Part shown: positions 63,857 to 64,000 of the stretch, piece by piece
Layout: the number at the start of each line of letters is the position of its first letter
Position numbering within the stretch: position 1 is the first letter of the stretch
Source: Myxococcales bacterium
GTDB taxonomy: Bacteria > Myxococcota_A > Polyangia > Polyangiales > Polyangiaceae
Reading direction: 5' to 3'
DNA: 64,000 bases
Assembly: GCA_947473045.1 (NCBI GenBank)
Contig: CANJCO010000003.1
Coordinates: 114,116-178,115, forward strand
Notes under the pieces: generated by a model
The model's database searches: none
What the model was told of the DNA's origin: nothing
What the model saw: the letters and a program-made list of their open reading frames with translations, nothing else
Translations under genes and position numbers: made by a program

Positions 63857-64000
63857 CAGGGTGTTGAAAAACACCCTGATAGTAATTGGCGAAGCCAATT
63901 GCGTGGGGTGGGGACCCCGAAAAACCGCGTTTTTCGGGGCGGGGAGGTGCATACCTCCCCGAGATGAAAGGCTAGCAGGCCGTTCTTCAACGGCCTGCTA
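63854..64000 (+). repeat. Dispersed hairpin repeat, copy 2
   Basis: This 147-bp element is the reverse-oriented partner of 41455-41600. It folds as a chain of hairpins: TAGCAGGGTGTT/AACACCCTGATA, AATTGGC/GCCAATT (loop GAA), CCCCGAAAAA/TTTTTCGGGG, GGGGAGGT/ACCTCCCC (loop GCAT), and a perfect terminal TAGCAGGCCGTT/AACGGCCTGCTA. The left end is the stop codon of the hydrolase gene and the right end coincides with the window end, so it may continue. No gene is inside. Confidence 0.85.

Overview
The window is about 64 kb of high-GC chromosomal DNA, densely coding on both strands. Several things point to a predatory-type myxobacterium (Myxococcota, probably Polyangiales); this is inference from gene content, not a database result. 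They are: many lipoproteins with short Asp/Pro-rich linkers, two large Ser/Thr protein kinases with appended domains, Cys-rich lipoproteins built on a repeated NCGACG-type motif, PEGA-like periplasmic proteins, a REC-histidine kinase hybrid, and an OpcA/short-Gnd pentose phosphate operon. No phage, insertion sequence, transposase, integrase or CRISPR array was seen. The window reads as core chromosome with a strong cell-envelope flavour.

Layout. 1-7.4 kb: a response regulator with an FKBP lipoprotein (minus), a REC-histidine kinase coupled to a membrane fatty-acid hydroxylase (plus), a three-gene block of exported proteins (small lipoprotein, metzincin-like protease, formylglycine-enzyme-fold protein), and a minus-strand lipoprotein with a G-x-V-L-D-x-x-G-x-x-H-A-F-G repeat and an M23-like end. 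7.5-15.4 kb: a NifS-type cysteine desulfurase, a large lipoprotein with a CxxCH motif behind an AT-rich promoter and a structured leader, a beta-rich repeat protein, ruvX-mltG, and two small lipoproteins. 15.5-22.6 kb: pentose phosphate metabolism, with tkt on plus converging on a five-gene minus operon gnd-zwf-opcA-pgl-DUF72. 23-33 kb: a KGG stress protein, DUF433, a MarR regulator, a 1197-residue kinase/ATPase/TPR protein, a 38-residue basic microprotein coupled to a thioesterase, a VWA protein, a PilZ protein and a PhyH-like oxygenase. 33-37.9 kb: a U32 peptidase, tRNA-Gln and tRNA-Glu with their promoter and terminator, and a solitary groEL under CIRCE control.

38-44 kb: two overlapping Cys-rich lipoprotein genes, a cyclic-nucleotide-binding regulator overlapping a class II cAMP phosphodiesterase, a dispersed hairpin repeat, and a HelD-type helicase. 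44.4-54.6 kb: envelope biogenesis and transcription, with a BamB-like propeller and YfgM-like TPR protein (overlapping), a membrane alkaline-phosphatase-fold/HEAT fusion, a cyclopropane-synthase-family methyltransferase, greA, bamD coupled to an NtrC-type regulator, and dut. 54.6-64 kb: a membrane Ser/Thr kinase with a PEGA-like partner, guaA, three small lipoproteins, a basic 48-residue protein, an isoaspartyl peptidase next to a short LptF/LptG-like membrane protein, a MarR regulator, an alpha/beta hydrolase, and a second copy of the hairpin repeat at the window end.

The most unusual feature is a roughly 146-bp element present twice in opposite orientations (41455-41600 and 63854-64000). 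Each copy begins exactly at the TAG stop codon of the upstream gene. It folds into a chain of hairpins, and one stem carries paired, compensating base changes between the copies. Other items worth attention are the cNMP-sensor/phosphodiesterase pair, the structured 5' leader at 8715-8768, two small basic proteins, and a Thr-nucleophile sulfatase-fold/HEAT fusion.
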